Shown: positions 51,027-60,532, numbered from the stretch's first letter. The stretch: 64,000 nucleotides of DNA from Paenibacillus silvestris (GCF_009882985.1 NZ_WTUZ01000010.1:558352-622351), one strand, 5' to 3'. The notes: generated by a model from the letters alone, not told the origin. Translations and numbers: made by a program.

Positions 51027-51403
51027 GAAAGTTGCTCCCCCCTATGAGAACGCAATGCGAATCGGACACCCAACCAAGTAAAGGCAAGTCCTCCCCACAA
51101 ACTGCCAAGCACATAAATAAGAGCGAGGAACGGATGTCCTTGGTGAAACATATGTACCGTCTCATAGCTAAACGTAGAGAATGTAGTAAAAGAGCCAATG
51201 AACCCCGTCGTAATTGGCAGCTGAAGTTTCACAGGTATCGGAAGCCTGTCTGTATAGGTAATAAAACCAAGCAATACACAACCAAGTAAATTACAGATAA
51301 AAGTACCCCAAGGAAAAAGTGTCGCGGTTGTCGGGTTCCATAACGTGGAGAGTCCAAAGCGCGCAAGTGCTCCAAGAATACCAGCTAAACCTATAGTTAA
51401 CAT
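51023..51403 (-). CDS. fluC: Fluoride channel subunit FluC/CrcB (first of pair)
   Basis: The 126-residue paralogue has TGFIGSFTTFSTFSYETV and begins with MLTIGLAGILGALARFGLS, four membrane helices in all. It acts with the following gene to expel fluoride. The open frame extends 30 codons upstream, but GGGAG before the ATG at 51401-51403 and family length (about 120 residues) argue for the short form. I looked for a crcB-type fluoride riboswitch in the 107 bases upstream and did not see the consensus. Confidence 0.93.
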   Translation of the reverse strand: MLTIGLAGILGALARFGLSTLWNPTTATLFPWGTFICNLLGCVLLGFITYTDRLPIPVKLQLPITTGFIGSFTTFSTFSYETVHMFHQGHPFLALIYVLGSLWGGLAFTWLGVRFALRSHRGEQLS

Positions 51404-51510
51404 GTTAACAACTCCCGGTGATGCCCGAGGTTTGACATCTTGTCTTAATGTTTCTATCATTACTTGTGATGGGGATTCTACCCCGCATTTCAAAATAAGG
51501 AGGTACTACG

Positions 51511-51801
51511 ATGGATACGATTTTACCATCCGCCGTCAAAGATAGATTAAGCCGTGGCGAGAAGTTGGCAATCATCGATGTTCGGGAAGACGAAGAAGTG
51601 GCTGAAGGCATGATTGCAGGTGCCATTCATATTCCGTTAGGCCAACTGCCGGAGCGATTAAGCGAAATCCCGCAGGCGGACGAAGTGATTCTAGTTTGCC
51701 GCAGCGGCAATCGCAGCGGACGAGCACTTGGCTTTTTGGAAGCACAAGGCTATAAAGGTCTTAAGAACATGACTGGCGGTATGTTGGAGTGGGAGGACTA
51801 A
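51511..51801 (+). CDS. Single-domain rhodanese-like protein
   Basis: The 96-residue protein is one rhodanese domain (AIIDVREDEEVAEGMIAGAI, HIPLGQLPERL) with the catalytic loop VCRSGNRSGRA, whose Cys carries the persulfide. It transfers sulfane sulfur or acts in thiol stress; the acceptor is unknown. AAGGAGGTACTACG before the ATG is an excellent ribosome binding site. It is divergent from the fluC pair and convergent with aroK. Confidence 0.93.
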   Translation: MDTILPSAVKDRLSRGEKLAIIDVREDEEVAEGMIAGAIHIPLGQLPERLSEIPQADEVILVCRSGNRSGRALGFLEAQGYKGLKNMTGGMLEWED

Positions 51802-51822
51802 GCTCAAAGCTTGTCCCTCCTC

Positions 51823-52329
51823 TTAAAGATTAGCTTGCCGAATAATTAAATCTACAATTTGGTCCGTTGTTAGCTCCGTTGTATCAATCACAGTATGCGC
51901 GAAATCATACGCCGATTTCCTCTGTTCAAGCAGGGTGTGAACGCGTTCTTCCAGGTTCCCCTGCAACAAAGGGCGACTTATATCGGTGCTTACGCGATGA
52001 ATGATGGCCTCAGGTGAAGCTGTCAGCGCCACGACAAAGCCATTACGCAGCATGCACGCTCTATTCTCCTCAGCTAACACAGCGCCCCCGCCTGTTGCCA
52101 CAATTTGCCCACGATGAGCCAATAAACTTTCAAGAGTTTTACTCTCCAATGAACGAAAATGCGCTTCCCCATGTTGACGAAACAAATCAGCAATGCTCGT
52201 CTGCTGCGCTTCTTCAAGCACGGCATCTGAGTCTTGAAACTTCCATCCCAGACGCTCAGCGAGCAGCTTCCCGACGGTTGATTTGCCTGTCCCCATGAAA
52301 CCTACAATTACAAGATTGCTTGTAGTCAC
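51823..52329 (-). CDS. aroK: Shikimate kinase
   Basis: The 168-residue kinase has the P-loop VGFMGTGKSTVGK, the shikimate-binding DSD in FQDSDAVLEE, the FRSLE segment, TGGGAVL and the lid RPLLQ. It phosphorylates shikimate, one step before EPSP synthase, whose gene is 1.2 kb away on the same strand with the fluC pair and the oppositely oriented rhodanese gene between. The ATG lies at 52327-52329 with AAAAGGGG upstream. The 170-base gap 52330-52500 beyond it shows only the ribosome binding site of the next divergent gene. Confidence 0.96.
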   Translation of the reverse strand: MTTSNLVIVGFMGTGKSTVGKLLAERLGWKFQDSDAVLEEAQQTSIADLFRQHGEAHFRSLESKTLESLLAHRGQIVATGGGAVLAEENRACMLRNGFVVALTASPEAIIHRVSTDISRPLLQGNLEERVHTLLEQRKSAYDFAHTVIDTTELTTDQIVDLIIRQANL

Positions 52330-52500
52330 GTTGATCCCCTTTTCTCATATGCTGTTCATACAAACTTTCCCAACATCATACCATAGCCGAATAGCCATGA
52401 ATACAATCCAATTGAAAATCATATAGTAGTGTGAATAAATTCCAACACAAACAGTTAAGATTTTAAGAGAAACCTACTGCCGACAAGGAGAGATGAAGTT

Positions 52501-52800
52501 TTGAACCCAACTGTTGCCTATTCCAACCACACGCAAGGCAAACTGGAGCAAATCTTACACCCGAGCTATGTTTTGTGCAAAGAGGATGTTGTTTGGATAT
52601 TGGAGTTTATTAAGAAAAAAGTGGCTGAAGAAGACCCTCGCATGCAAGGTCTTGCTCAACCACGATTGTTAAAAAATTTCCGTTATTTTGCCGAAGTCTC
52701 CTTGATGCTCATTCACAGAAGGAACGGCTTCGATCAAGAAGCCGATCGTCTGAAAATGTGGCTGCGCGAAGCGGCTTACGGTTTGCAGGGAGAGGCGTAA
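52501..52800 (+). CDS. Small conserved hypothetical protein
   Basis: The 99-residue protein is helical, with a start VAYSNHTQGKLEQILHP and a C-terminal FDQEADRLKMWLREAAYG. I do not recognise it. It starts at TTG (52501) with AAGGAG ten bases upstream, the only reasonable Shine-Dalgarno in frame. No membrane segment or signal peptide is visible. It is convergent with the gnd operon, with only 13 bases between stops and no clear hairpin. Confidence 0.65.
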   Translation: MNPTVAYSNHTQGKLEQILHPSYVLCKEDVVWILEFIKKKVAEEDPRMQGLAQPRLLKNFRYFAEVSLMLIHRRNGFDQEADRLKMWLREAAYGLQGEA

Positions 52801-52813
52801 CGCCCCTGCCCTC

Positions 52814-54235
52814 TTAGTTTTCCATCCAGTTGAAGTGGAAGGAACCTTCTTTGTCCACACGTTGGAACGTGTGAGCGCCGAAATAGTCACGCTGCGCTTG
52901 CAGCAAGTTAGCCGGCAATCTTTCTGTACGGTAGCTATCGTAGTAAGCAAGTGCCGATGCGAAAGAAGGAACCGCGATACCGCGAGTTACAGCTTCTGCA
53001 ACAACTTGTCTCCATGATTGTTGATAGTTTTCAACCACATCTGTGAAGTAAGTATCCAACAGAAGGTTTTTCAGTCCCGGATCGCGGTCATACGCATCCT
53101 TAATATTTTGAAGGAATCTAGCGCGAATAATGCAGCCGCCGCGGAAGATCATTGCGATGTTGCCATATTTCAGATCCCATTTATATTCATCAGAAGCTGC
53201 TCTCATTTGAGCAAAACCTTGCGCGTAGGAGCAAATTTTACTTGCGTATAGCGCTTGACGCACAGCTTCAATAAATGCTTTGCGATCGCCTGTGTAAGCT
53301 GGAGCATCAGGTCCTTTGAGTACTTTGCTAGCCGCTACGCGTTCTTCCTTCATCGCAGAGATGAAACGGGCGAATACGGATTCCGTAATGATGGAAAGCG
53401 GCACGCCAAGGTCCAGAGAACTCTGACTGGTCCATTTTCCTGTTCCTTTTTGACCAGCGGAATCCAGGATAACGTCAACCATTGGTTTGCCAGTTTCAGG
53501 GTCGTATTTCGTGAAGATATCACGTGTAATTTCGATCAGGTAGCTGTCAAGTTCGCCATTGTTCCACTCTGTGAAGATCTCATGAAGCTCTTCTGTGCTT
53601 ACATTCAAGACATCTTTCAAGAGTTGGTAAGCTTCACAGATCAATTGCATGTCGCCATACTCGATACCGTTATGCACCATTTTTACATAGTGTCCAGCAC
53701 CGTCTGGTCCGATATACGTACAGCAAGCATCGTCGCCAACTTTGGCAGAAATGGCTGTAAGGATAGGCTCAACCAATTTATAAGCGGATTCTTGACCGCC
53801 TGGCATAATCGATGGACCTTTAAGCGCGCCTTCTTCGCCGCCGGAAACACCTGTACCAACAAAACGAATACCATGTGCTTCAAGTTCTTTGTTACGACGC
53901 TGCGTATCAGGGAAGAATGCATTGCCTCCGTCGATCAGGATATCACCTTTTTCAAGGTGCGGCAGCAATTGGTTGATCGTATCGTCTGTTGGACCGCCTG
54001 CTTTGACCATGATCAAAATTTTGCGCGGAACTTCCAAAGATTGTACGAATTCTTCTACCGTGTATGTACCAACTAGTTGTTTGCCTGCTGCTTCTTCAAG
54101 AAGCTCTTTTGTTTTTTCGGCAGAACGGTTAAATACGGATACAGTGAAACCTCTGCTCTCGATGTTTAACGCTAAGTTTTTCCCCATTACCGCTAATCCA
54201 ACTACACCAATTTGTTGTTTAGACACGTCTCTCAT
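52814..54235 (-). CDS. gnd: 6-phosphogluconate dehydrogenase, decarboxylating
   Basis: The 473-residue enzyme is the long NADP-type form: [20 protein letters not shown] with NADP-binding [46 protein letters not shown] (the catalytic Lys and His), and [12 protein letters not shown]. It oxidises 6-phosphogluconate to ribulose-5-phosphate and CO2. It is last in the gluconate-type operon, after the SDR and kinase genes. A plus-strand frame opposite 53255-54076 is only its shadow. Confidence 0.97.
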   Translation of the reverse strand: MRDVSKQQIGVVGLAVMGKNLALNIESRGFTVSVFNRSAEKTKELLEEAAGKQLVGTYTVEEFVQSLEVPRKILIMVKAGGPTDDTINQLLPHLEKGDILIDGGNAFFPDTQRRNKELEAHGIRFVGTGVSGGEEGALKGPSIMPGGQESAYKLVEPILTAISAKVGDDACCTYIGPDGAGHYVKMVHNGIEYGDMQLICEAYQLLKDVLNVSTEELHEIFTEWNNGELDSYLIEITRDIFTKYDPETGKPMVDVILDSAGQKGTGKWTSQSSLDLGVPLSIITESVFARFISAMKEERVAASKVLKGPDAPAYTGDRKAFIEAVRQALYASKICSYAQGFAQMRAASDEYKWDLKYGNIAMIFRGGCIIRARFLQNIKDAYDRDPGLKNLLLDTYFTDVVENYQQSWRQVVAEAVTRGIAVPSFASALAYYDSYRTERLPANLLQAQRDYFGAHTFQRVDKEGSFHFNWMEN

Positions 54236-54258
54236 ACACCCTTCCGATATATAAATAT

Positions 54259-55026
54259 TTAAATCGTCATCGCGCCAAAACCGCCGTCTACTCTTAAAAC
54301 AGAGCCTGTAACAAAGCTGGAAGCTTGTTCAGAAGCAAGGAACACAGCAGCACCCTGTAGCTCAGATGCCTCACCGAATCGGTTCATTGGCGTATGACGC
54401 ATAATGGACTCGATACGCTCAGGCGACAAAATCTTACGATTCTGCTCAGCTGGGAAAAAACCAGGAATGATCGCATTCACACGCACACGGCTCGGAGCGA
54501 ATTCACGCGCCATGTTCTGCGTGATATTATTAACAGCTGCTTTAGAAGCGGAGTAAGTGAATACACGTGATAGAGGCGGATCAGACGATACAGACGAAAT
54601 ATTGATGATGCTTCCGCCTTCGCCACGATCAATCATATATTTCCCAAACACCTGGCAAGCTAGCACGACGCTTTTCAAATTTACCTCCATAATAGAATCC
54701 CATTCTTCCATGGAAATGTCAAAGAAAGGCGTAGCACTATTTTTCCCTGGGCAGTTCATTAAAATGTCTGCACGGCCAGACCAAGCGATAACTTCCTTAA
54801 GCACAAGCTCCAAATCTTCACGTTTCGTTGCATCTGCTTGGAAAGTTTGAGCTTCGCCGCCGATCGCTTCGATCTCTTGACGAACTTGATCGCTCTTCTC
54901 TTGATTACGTCCGACAATGGCTACTTTCGCGCCATGACCGGCCAAAGCAATCGCCATTGAACCTCCAAGTGTACTGTTACCGCCAATAATTACTGCTGTT
55001 TTCCCTGAAAGATCGAATAAATTCAT
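54259..55026 (-). CDS. Short-chain dehydrogenase (gluconate 5-dehydrogenase-like)
   Basis: The 255-residue SDR has an N-terminal cofactor loop [11 protein letters not shown] (TGxxxGIG is usual), NCPGKN in place of NNAG, the catalytic Ser in NISSVSS and YSASKAA (Tyr and Lys). It probably interconverts a keto sugar acid and a sugar acid, such as 5-keto-gluconate or fructuronate. It lies between gnd and the kinase gene in the same operon (24 bases before gnd), which supports a role in gluconate-type catabolism. The substrate is inferred from context. Confidence 0.88.
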   Translation of the reverse strand: MNLFDLSGKTAVIIGGNSTLGGSMAIALAGHGAKVAIVGRNQEKSDQVRQEIEAIGGEAQTFQADATKREDLELVLKEVIAWSGRADILMNCPGKNSATPFFDISMEEWDSIMEVNLKSVVLACQVFGKYMIDRGEGGSIINISSVSSDPPLSRVFTYSASKAAVNNITQNMAREFAPSRVRVNAIIPGFFPAEQNRKILSPERIESIMRHTPMNRFGEASELQGAAVFLASEQASSFVTGSVLRVDGGFGAMTI

Positions 55027-55066
55027 TTGTCTTCATCCCCTCTAGCATTATGCTTGCTTAAGCTAT

Positions 55067-56638
55067 TTATGATTGAGGGCTCCGAAGGTGCTGACCTTGA
55101 AAGGCGGTTATCGCGTCGAATTGATCTTTTAACTGATGATATACGCTTGTATAAATAGATGTCAATTGTTGATATACGCGATAATTGCTTTCATTCACCT
55201 CGTGAGCCGTTCCAACCTGAATCCAATTGTGCGCATGAGCCAAATCATCGATTTCGCCCATAGCAAGTAAACCAAGCAGTGCAGCCCCAATTCCAGAGCT
55301 TTCGATGGAATCTGGCACCGTAACGGAAGTGCCGAGCATGTCCGTCATCATCTGGCGCCAAAATTCGGATCTAGCGAAACCGCCTGAAGCTCGAATGACC
55401 TCAGCTGGCCCCATAATCCGCTCAAGCGATGTTGCGACAGCTTGAATGGAGAACATGACGCCTTCCAGAGCAGCGCGAATCATATGTTTCTTCTCATGGC
55501 TAAGTGAAAGCCCGAAATAAACGCCGCGCGCATTCGCATTCCAGTACGGCGCGCGCTCGCCTGAAAGCAGCGGCAGGAATAACAGCCCATCAGATCCCGC
55601 TTTCACTTGAGAAGCCAGCTCGGTCAGGTAATCATAAGGATCGATCCCTTGACGGCGCGCCTCTTCAGCCTCGGCAGTAGCAATCTGGTCTCTTACCCAG
55701 CGGAAAACAATGCCGCCATTATTGATCGGTCCGCCAACGACCCAGAACTTTTCAGTTAGCGCATAGCAGAACAGCTTGCCTTCCGGGTCTGTCTGCGGCT
55801 TCGTCACTACACTGCGCACGGCGCCGCTGGTTCCAATGGTGACAGCAACAACGCCAGGCTCAAAAGCGCCAACGCCCAGATTGGCCAAGACACCGTCGGA
55901 GGCTCCGACAATAAACGGCGTGTCCTTGGCTAGTCCCATCGCAGAAGCGTAAGCAGCACTAAGCCCCTCAACGCGGTAGGTTGTTGGCACTAACTCTGAA
56001 AGCTGATCCGGTGTAACCCCAGCTTGGCCTAGCGCTTCCGCATCCCAATCCAAATTCTCCAGATTGAATAATCCTGTCGCACTGGCAAGGGAATGATCAA
56101 TGACATAACGGTCAAAAAGCTTCGCGAAGACATATTCTTTGATGCCAATGAACTTGTACGTCTCTTTCATCAGCCCTGGTTCATTATCTCGGAACCACAT
56201 TAGCTTAAGCAGTGGAGACATAGGATGGATTGGCGTGCCTGTTCGCGAATAAATCTGCTGCCCTAGACCGCTGCGCTTTAATTCAGCCGCATACATGGCA
56301 CTGCGATTGTCAGCCCAGGTAATACAAGCGGTCAGCGGCATCGTGTTTTTATCAACAGCAATGAGACTATGCATAGCTGAACTGAAGGAGACGCAAAGCA
56401 CTTGCTCAGGCTTGACGCCTACCTTACGAACAACTTCGCCAATCCCTTGCACAACAGCATCAAAAATTTGGTCCGGGTCTTGCTCGGCGCGATCAGCAGC
56501 CGGTGTAAACAGAGGATATTCAATGGAGTGAGACCCAAGAACTTTCCCATCGCGTGAAATAACTAACGTTTTGGTACTTGTCGTACCAATATCAGCCGCG
56601 ATGATGTAAGGCTTGAGGGTACTTAATTGGTCTGTCAT
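55067..56638 (-). CDS. gntK: FGGY-family carbohydrate kinase, probable gluconokinase
   Basis: The 523-residue kinase has the FGGY pattern: AADIGTTSTKTLVI, CITWADNRS, GASDGVLANLGVGA, TIGTSGAVRSVV and LLSGERAPYWN with RASGGFARSEFW. The family phosphorylates gluconate, xylulose, glycerol and others; GntK is best supported by the adjacent gnd and SDR genes, since phosphorylated gluconate is the gnd substrate. The start overlaps the stop of the LarA-like gene by four bases (ATGA). It is longer than the cytosolic E. coli GntK and of the B. subtilis type. Confidence 0.88.
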   Translation of the reverse strand: MTDQLSTLKPYIIAADIGTTSTKTLVISRDGKVLGSHSIEYPLFTPAADRAEQDPDQIFDAVVQGIGEVVRKVGVKPEQVLCVSFSSAMHSLIAVDKNTMPLTACITWADNRSAMYAAELKRSGLGQQIYSRTGTPIHPMSPLLKLMWFRDNEPGLMKETYKFIGIKEYVFAKLFDRYVIDHSLASATGLFNLENLDWDAEALGQAGVTPDQLSELVPTTYRVEGLSAAYASAMGLAKDTPFIVGASDGVLANLGVGAFEPGVVAVTIGTSGAVRSVVTKPQTDPEGKLFCYALTEKFWVVGGPINNGGIVFRWVRDQIATAEAEEARRQGIDPYDYLTELASQVKAGSDGLLFLPLLSGERAPYWNANARGVYFGLSLSHEKKHMIRAALEGVMFSIQAVATSLERIMGPAEVIRASGGFARSEFWRQMMTDMLGTSVTVPDSIESSGIGAALLGLLAMGEIDDLAHAHNWIQVGTAHEVNESNYRVYQQLTSIYTSVYHQLKDQFDAITAFQGQHLRSPQS

Positions 56639-57906
56639 TTGCTAATATTCCCCTCTGCGTTAAATGAAAGCTCATATGGCTCCGTTAAAATCTCAATATC
56701 CGGATGCACACGCGCGGCGTCGAGCAAATTCACGGAAATTTCGATTTCGCCAAGATGAAGCGTATCTTGGATTCGAACCAGCTTACACTTCGTGTAATCT
56801 AGAATGTTGCAAGTTTTTACGGCAGCTTTGATAGCATAGAAATCATTCTCCAGCGTTGTTGCGATCTTCGTTGGCGCACATACGGTGGAGGTTAGTCCGT
56901 TAGCATACGTAAACTCCAGGTTTGTTTGATCAACTAAGCGTTGAGTCGTGAAATCGGCCGTTCCTACCCCGTTTGCATTTCCTTTTGTTTCTGGTGTCAA
57001 ATCCAAAACAACCATTTTCGCAACATCCGGGCCACCATGCGCATAAGGCGTCGGGTAGCGGCCTGTTACGTTAGGATCCATGCCGTCGCCGCTAATATTT
57101 TTGCCGATATAATCAATGACTAGCACATCAATCTCATCGAACAAGATCTTCGGAAGTCGCGCCTTCGCTTCAATCAACAGCTGTTCTTCGCGCTCTTCGA
57201 TTTCAGCGGCAGGAAGCACTTCTATACGGCAAGTTTCGTCATACGCATTCTCAACGAGAGCAACACCGAATACGATTGGCAGCTTTTGAATCATCAGATT
57301 AGCCATGGCCGGCACATTCTCCGCCATATACTTAAAGCCAAGCTGATGGCAGGCTTCAGCGCCTTTTTGCTTCCCTAACCCGATCGCGATCATCTTCATG
57401 ATGCCGCTCTCAATGCGTCCTCGGAACGCTGTATGCGGCTTCACGCGGTTAATTACGACGATTGCATCCGCTTCCGAGGCGATGCGATCTACATAAACCG
57501 GTAAACCGTTGGGAAGTTCATCAATTTTCACGACTTCCATAGAGGATCGAATCGGAGCGCCCATCGACGCTTCCGTGATGCCGAAGTGCAGCAGCACATC
57601 TGTTTGTCCTTCTGCCGTTGCTCCGCCATGGCTGCCCATGCAAGGCACGATGAACGGGAACGCGCCTTTGGCCTTAATGGCATCAATCGTCGTTTTGGTA
57701 AATCCAGCGATGTTCGCAATCCCTCTGCTCCCTACGGCTACAGCAACTTGCTGACCTGGAAGAATAGTCTCCATAACTCCGCTGCTTGCAAGTTTCTCTG
57801 CAAGCTCTTGCTCTGGATTTTCCAGAATCGTGCGGTCGAACTTCTGACGAATTTTGACTACTTGCGGGATCGGAATATCATTTAACAGTTCTCTTAATAT
57901 GCTCAT
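56635..57906 (-). CDS. LarA-like (lactate racemase domain) protein in gluconate operon
   Basis: The 423-residue protein has the LarA-type N-terminal domain: VAVAVGSRGIANI, PCMGSHGGATAEGQ, and VINRVKPHTAFRGRIESG followed by MKMIAIGLGKQKGAEACH. The PH-x(9-11)-G...K pattern corresponds to the LarA active-site region that holds the nickel-pincer cofactor, though its spacing differs from LarA itself. Relatives racemise or epimerise 2-hydroxy acids, including a reported gluconate 2-epimerase. Its location between a LacI regulator and gluconokinase suggests a sugar-acid epimerase. No larB, larC or larE lies in the window. The function is inferred. Confidence 0.75.
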   Translation of the reverse strand: MSILRELLNDIPIPQVVKIRQKFDRTILENPEQELAEKLASSGVMETILPGQQVAVAVGSRGIANIAGFTKTTIDAIKAKGAFPFIVPCMGSHGGATAEGQTDVLLHFGITEASMGAPIRSSMEVVKIDELPNGLPVYVDRIASEADAIVVINRVKPHTAFRGRIESGIMKMIAIGLGKQKGAEACHQLGFKYMAENVPAMANLMIQKLPIVFGVALVENAYDETCRIEVLPAAEIEEREEQLLIEAKARLPKILFDEIDVLVIDYIGKNISGDGMDPNVTGRYPTPYAHGGPDVAKMVVLDLTPETKGNANGVGTADFTTQRLVDQTNLEFTYANGLTSTVCAPTKIATTLENDFYAIKAAVKTCNILDYTKCKLVRIQDTLHLGEIEISVNLLDAARVHPDIEILTEPYELSFNAEGNISK

Positions 57907-57925
57907 CGCGTATTCCCCTCTTTCT

Positions 57926-58930
57926 TTATGTGGACAGCTTCTTTACGGACTCCCGCACGACGAGCTCTGTCTTCAAAAGCACCTGCTCTGTCTCGTGCTG
58001 CTTATTTTCAATATTACCTAGGAGCCGTACAGCCCCTTCTTTACTAATTTGTTCAATTGGCCGACGGACAGTTGTTAGGGCAGGCGTGACGTAGGCAGCA
58101 AACACTGTATCATCGAACCCAACCACGGAAATGTCCGCTGGCACCTGCATGCCGGCTTCCGATATCGCTTTCATTGCGCCTAGCGCCATCTCATCATTAC
58201 AGCTAAAAACAGCGGTTGGCCGCTCTTCCAAAGCAAGAAATTGCTGCATAGCTTTATGACCACTTTCGAGATCATAGAGGCCTGGCACTCTGTAAATAGG
58301 CGGAGTGCTTATTCCGTAATGCTTCATGGCTCTTTCGAAGCCGTCTTTCCGATTTTGGGCGGATTTAAAACCTTTACGACCTTCAATCAACGCGATGCGC
58401 GTGTGGCCTTGTTCGATTAAATAGGAACAAGCCAGGAAGGCGCCCTGCTCTTCGTCAGACAGGATATTCAGCACGCCAGCCGTAGAGACTGGCCGATTGA
58501 GAACGACAAGCGGGATCCCTTTACTTGCGATATGTTCAATAATGGACTGGTCGTCATCACTTTGAGAGACAATGATGATCCCGTCAAAGCTTTTGCGGGT
58601 AATGGATTGAAAGCTCGAATAATCATCAATCCCCTTGACAATCAGTTGGTACCGGTCCTGAATGACCGAGTTGACGCCGCGAATGGCCTCATAGAAGAAG
58701 CCTGCTGAAGTTCCTTGACTCAGTGTGGTAAAGAACAGTCCCAAATTATACGACCGATCAAGCACTAAACTCTTTGCACTGTAATTGGGTGTATAATCTA
58801 GTTGCTCGGCTATGAGGCGAATACGTTCTTTCGTTTCCTCTTGAATAAGCGGACTATTATTAAGCGCCCTGGAAACAGTCGTATGGGACACACCCGCAAG
58901 CTTGGCTATATCCTTAATCGTTACGCTCAT
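57926..58930 (-). CDS. LacI-family regulator of the gluconate-type operon
   Basis: The 334-residue regulator starts VTIKDIAKLAGVSHTTVSRA, has the hinge PNYSAKSLVLDRS and a ligand-binding domain with FSCNDEMALGAMKAI. It is the first gene of the operon, 20 bases before the LarA-like gene, so it probably controls it in response to a sugar acid. GAGGTGAAGGA precedes the ATG at 58928-58930. It is clearly distinct from CcpA: it lacks the YxxxARGLASKKT hinge. Confidence 0.92.
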   Translation of the reverse strand: MSVTIKDIAKLAGVSHTTVSRALNNSPLIQEETKERIRLIAEQLDYTPNYSAKSLVLDRSYNLGLFFTTLSQGTSAGFFYEAIRGVNSVIQDRYQLIVKGIDDYSSFQSITRKSFDGIIIVSQSDDDQSIIEHIASKGIPLVVLNRPVSTAGVLNILSDEEQGAFLACSYLIEQGHTRIALIEGRKGFKSAQNRKDGFERAMKHYGISTPPIYRVPGLYDLESGHKAMQQFLALEERPTAVFSCNDEMALGAMKAISEAGMQVPADISVVGFDDTVFAAYVTPALTTVRRPIEQISKEGAVRLLGNIENKQHETEQVLLKTELVVRESVKKLST

Positions 58931-58948
58931 TCCTTCACCTCTATCAGA

Positions 58949-58978
58949 AGCATATCACAATCGTGCACACGTTAACAA
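58949..58978 (-). promoter_or_regulatory. Candidate promoter and operator of the gluconate-type operon
   Basis: Minus-strand TTGTTA (58973-58978) and TATGCT (58949-58954) with an 18-base spacer. The spacer contains the palindromic hexamer GTGCAC, a possible half of a LacI-family operator. The prediction is by eye. Confidence 0.4.
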
Positions 58979-59089
58979 TAGTCTTTTTCAACTAAAAAAC
59001 TCCCTTTCCAAGGAGCCGTCTATTGTTAGTTTAAGCAAAAAATCCAAGTAAATACGCCTATCCTTTTTCAGAAACACGAAGAAACACAA

Positions 59090-59124
59090 AAGAGAGTCCG
59101 TATGTATAAATACAGGCTCTCTTC
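59090..59124 (-). terminator. Terminator of the 59.1-59.7 kb hypothetical gene
   Basis: AAGAGAGCCTGTAT pairs with ATACGGACTCTCTT on the minus strand (two mismatches), then TTTG, 24 bases after the stop. Confidence 0.75.
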
Positions 59125-59147
59125 TTATTTAAATCCACTATTCATTC

Positions 59148-59744
59148 TCACATCTCCAATAAGAGCATTTCTTGACGCATTTCGAGCAACTTGGTTTTAC
59201 TCTCCATAATCGCTTTGGCATCCCCAGATGCTATAGCATCATGTAAGGTGGCCAGTTCATAATCGAGTTCCATGCGCAAAATAGGAATTCGTTCATCTGT
59301 ACGCTTGGATCGCAGCGCTTGCATGACTTCTTCTACTGTCACGGCTGGCTCCTTCTGATACAGCACTTTATGTTCGATGCCGCTAATTTCAACCATGCGA
59401 ATAATTTCCCCGAACATAATATTCTCAATGAGAATTTGCCGATCTTTGAATCTTTTTACTACCGCATGACCGCGTGTGTCACCAATCAATTTTTCCATCA
59501 TTTCCGCGAGCTTCTCATCTTTGAACGAATAATTACCCACGATTTTATACTTTTCACCAATTCGCTCAAACTTCAGCTTAATCAGCTTCCGTCCTGTACG
59601 AATGGAAATGATGAACTGCAGCTCACTTTCGTTCCAATACAGAGAATAACCTTCCTGAATGAGCGCTTTAATGAAGTTCCGGATTAGCCGGCGATCAAAT
59701 CGTAACTCTAGGTTGCAGTACTCCACTTCATGACTCTTACTCAC
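59148..59744 (-). CDS. Conserved hypothetical protein
   Basis: The 198-residue protein has an N-terminal alpha/beta region (EVEYCNLELRFDRRLIRNF, IQEGYSLYWNESELQFIISI) and a highly charged helical C-terminus (about 130-198) that could form a coiled coil. I do not recognise the family. The longest frame begins at a TTG at 59795 with a poor site; the GTG at 59742-59744 has GGAGGGG eight bases upstream and is my choice. It has no signal peptide or membrane helix. It may form one transcript with nothing else, since a terminator follows. Confidence 0.7.
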   Translation of the reverse strand: MSKSHEVEYCNLELRFDRRLIRNFIKALIQEGYSLYWNESELQFIISIRTGRKLIKLKFERIGEKYKIVGNYSFKDEKLAEMMEKLIGDTRGHAVVKRFKDRQILIENIMFGEIIRMVEISGIEHKVLYQKEPAVTVEEVMQALRSKRTDERIPILRMELDYELATLHDAIASGDAKAIMESKTKLLEMRQEMLLLEM

Positions 59745-59877
59745 GGCAATCCCCTCCATAATTGGTGCGTTTGTTTTATTTAAATATTCAGACAACTTAT
59801 CTTCTTATCCTTATCTTATTATGAATTCTATGTTTTAGCAACTTGGATTATTGACATTTTTTTAAGGAAAAACGTAC

Positions 59878-59915
59878 AAAAAAAGCTGATGCCTGTTTGA
59901 TCGCGGCGTCAGCCT
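59878..59915 (-). terminator. Terminator of the DUF6953-like gene
   Basis: GCTGACGCC pairs with GGCATCAGC (one G-U pair), then a long T run on the minus strand, about 45 bases past the stop. Confidence 0.82.
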
Positions 59916-59959
59916 AGCAAAAAATGGAAGGCGGATTCCGCTATGCAGAAGTATCCAAT

Positions 59960-60196
59960 TTAATGCCATCCCCAGAAAAATCCGTCGCGCTCCCAGGCTG
60001 CTTTGCCGCCATGAAGTTTCTTAAATATTTTTTTGACTTCTTTGGATATCGCTTGATTCCCATTTTCGTTGACATAAATAAAGGATTCTCCATAATGGCT
60101 AATAATATAGTCAACTGCTTCTTTCTGATGTAAAATCCCTGCGGATTTCAACTGCTCCAGCATCCATTCTGCAACCTCGTTCGCCGTAACGGCCAT
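59960..60196 (-). CDS. Small DUF6953-like protein
   Basis: The 78-residue protein opens with TANEVAEWMLEQLKSAGIL and ends FIYVNENGNQAISKEVKKIF, then AAWERDGFFWGW. The pattern of an N-terminal helix, ENGN and a WERxxxxW end fits DUF6953, recalled from memory. AAGGAG nine bases before the ATG at 60194-60196 fixes the start; the frame extends 17 codons more to a TTG. The function is unknown. It is alone on the minus strand. Confidence 0.7.
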   Translation of the reverse strand: MAVTANEVAEWMLEQLKSAGILHQKEAVDYIISHYGESFIYVNENGNQAISKEVKKIFKKLHGGKAAWERDGFFWGWH

Positions 60197-60366
60197 TCCC
60201 GTTCTCTCCTTCATTTCACGTGTTATTAATAATTGAACCCTGTCCAATAACTTGAATCAATCGTTCCATTGTAACATATTCTCTTTACATTTATCGATCG
60301 AATAGGTACAGGAGCACAATCATCCCCTTACTAGCCCATTAGCCCATTCATTCCTAGGGGGAACAC

Positions 60367-60375
60367 CATATGCTA
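60367..60375 (+). promoter_or_regulatory. Candidate sigmaK/sigmaE -10 upstream of the yjcZ-like gene
   Basis: CATATGCTA matches the mother-cell sporulation -10 pattern CATANNNTA. It lies about 50 bases before the yjcZ-like ATG. An AC pair is present upstream but the -35 was not matched rigorously, so the call is tentative. Confidence 0.35.
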
Positions 60376-60424
60376 TCTCTGTAAGATAAACGAACAGAAT
60401 GAATAAACGAAAGGGTGATTTTGG

Positions 60425-60532
60425 ATGGGTTATGGAGCTGGTGTAGCTGGTGTTGGCGGTTATAATTCCGCTGCTGCAATTTTGGTTCTCTTTATTTTAT
60501 TAGTTATTATTTCTAGTGCATTCGTTATCTAA
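60425..60532 (+). CDS. YjcZ-like small sporulation peptide
   Basis: A 35-residue protein, MGYGAGVAGVGGYNSAAAIL followed by VLFILLVIISSAFVI, has a Gly/Tyr-rich head and a single hydrophobic tail. This is the layout of the YjcZ/YjcL-type peptides made in large numbers during sporulation of Bacillales, most of them small membrane proteins. AAAGGGTGATT lies before the ATG. A long hairpin follows the stop. It is too short for most automatic gene lists. Confidence 0.82.
   Translation: MGYGAGVAGVGGYNSAAAILVLFILLVIISSAFVI

Noticed and set aside
51404..51510. Fluoride riboswitch upstream of the fluC pair
   Set aside because: The expected crcB-motif conserved segments were not found; only short GC-rich hairpins are present.
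53255..54076. 273-codon plus-strand frame
   Set aside because: It is wholly antisense to gnd, a secure gene, and has no homology or start signals.
58990..59010. CTCC...GGAG hairpin with T run upstream of the LacI regulator
   Set aside because: The stem is only four to five base pairs, and a better terminator for the upstream gene lies at 59090-59124.
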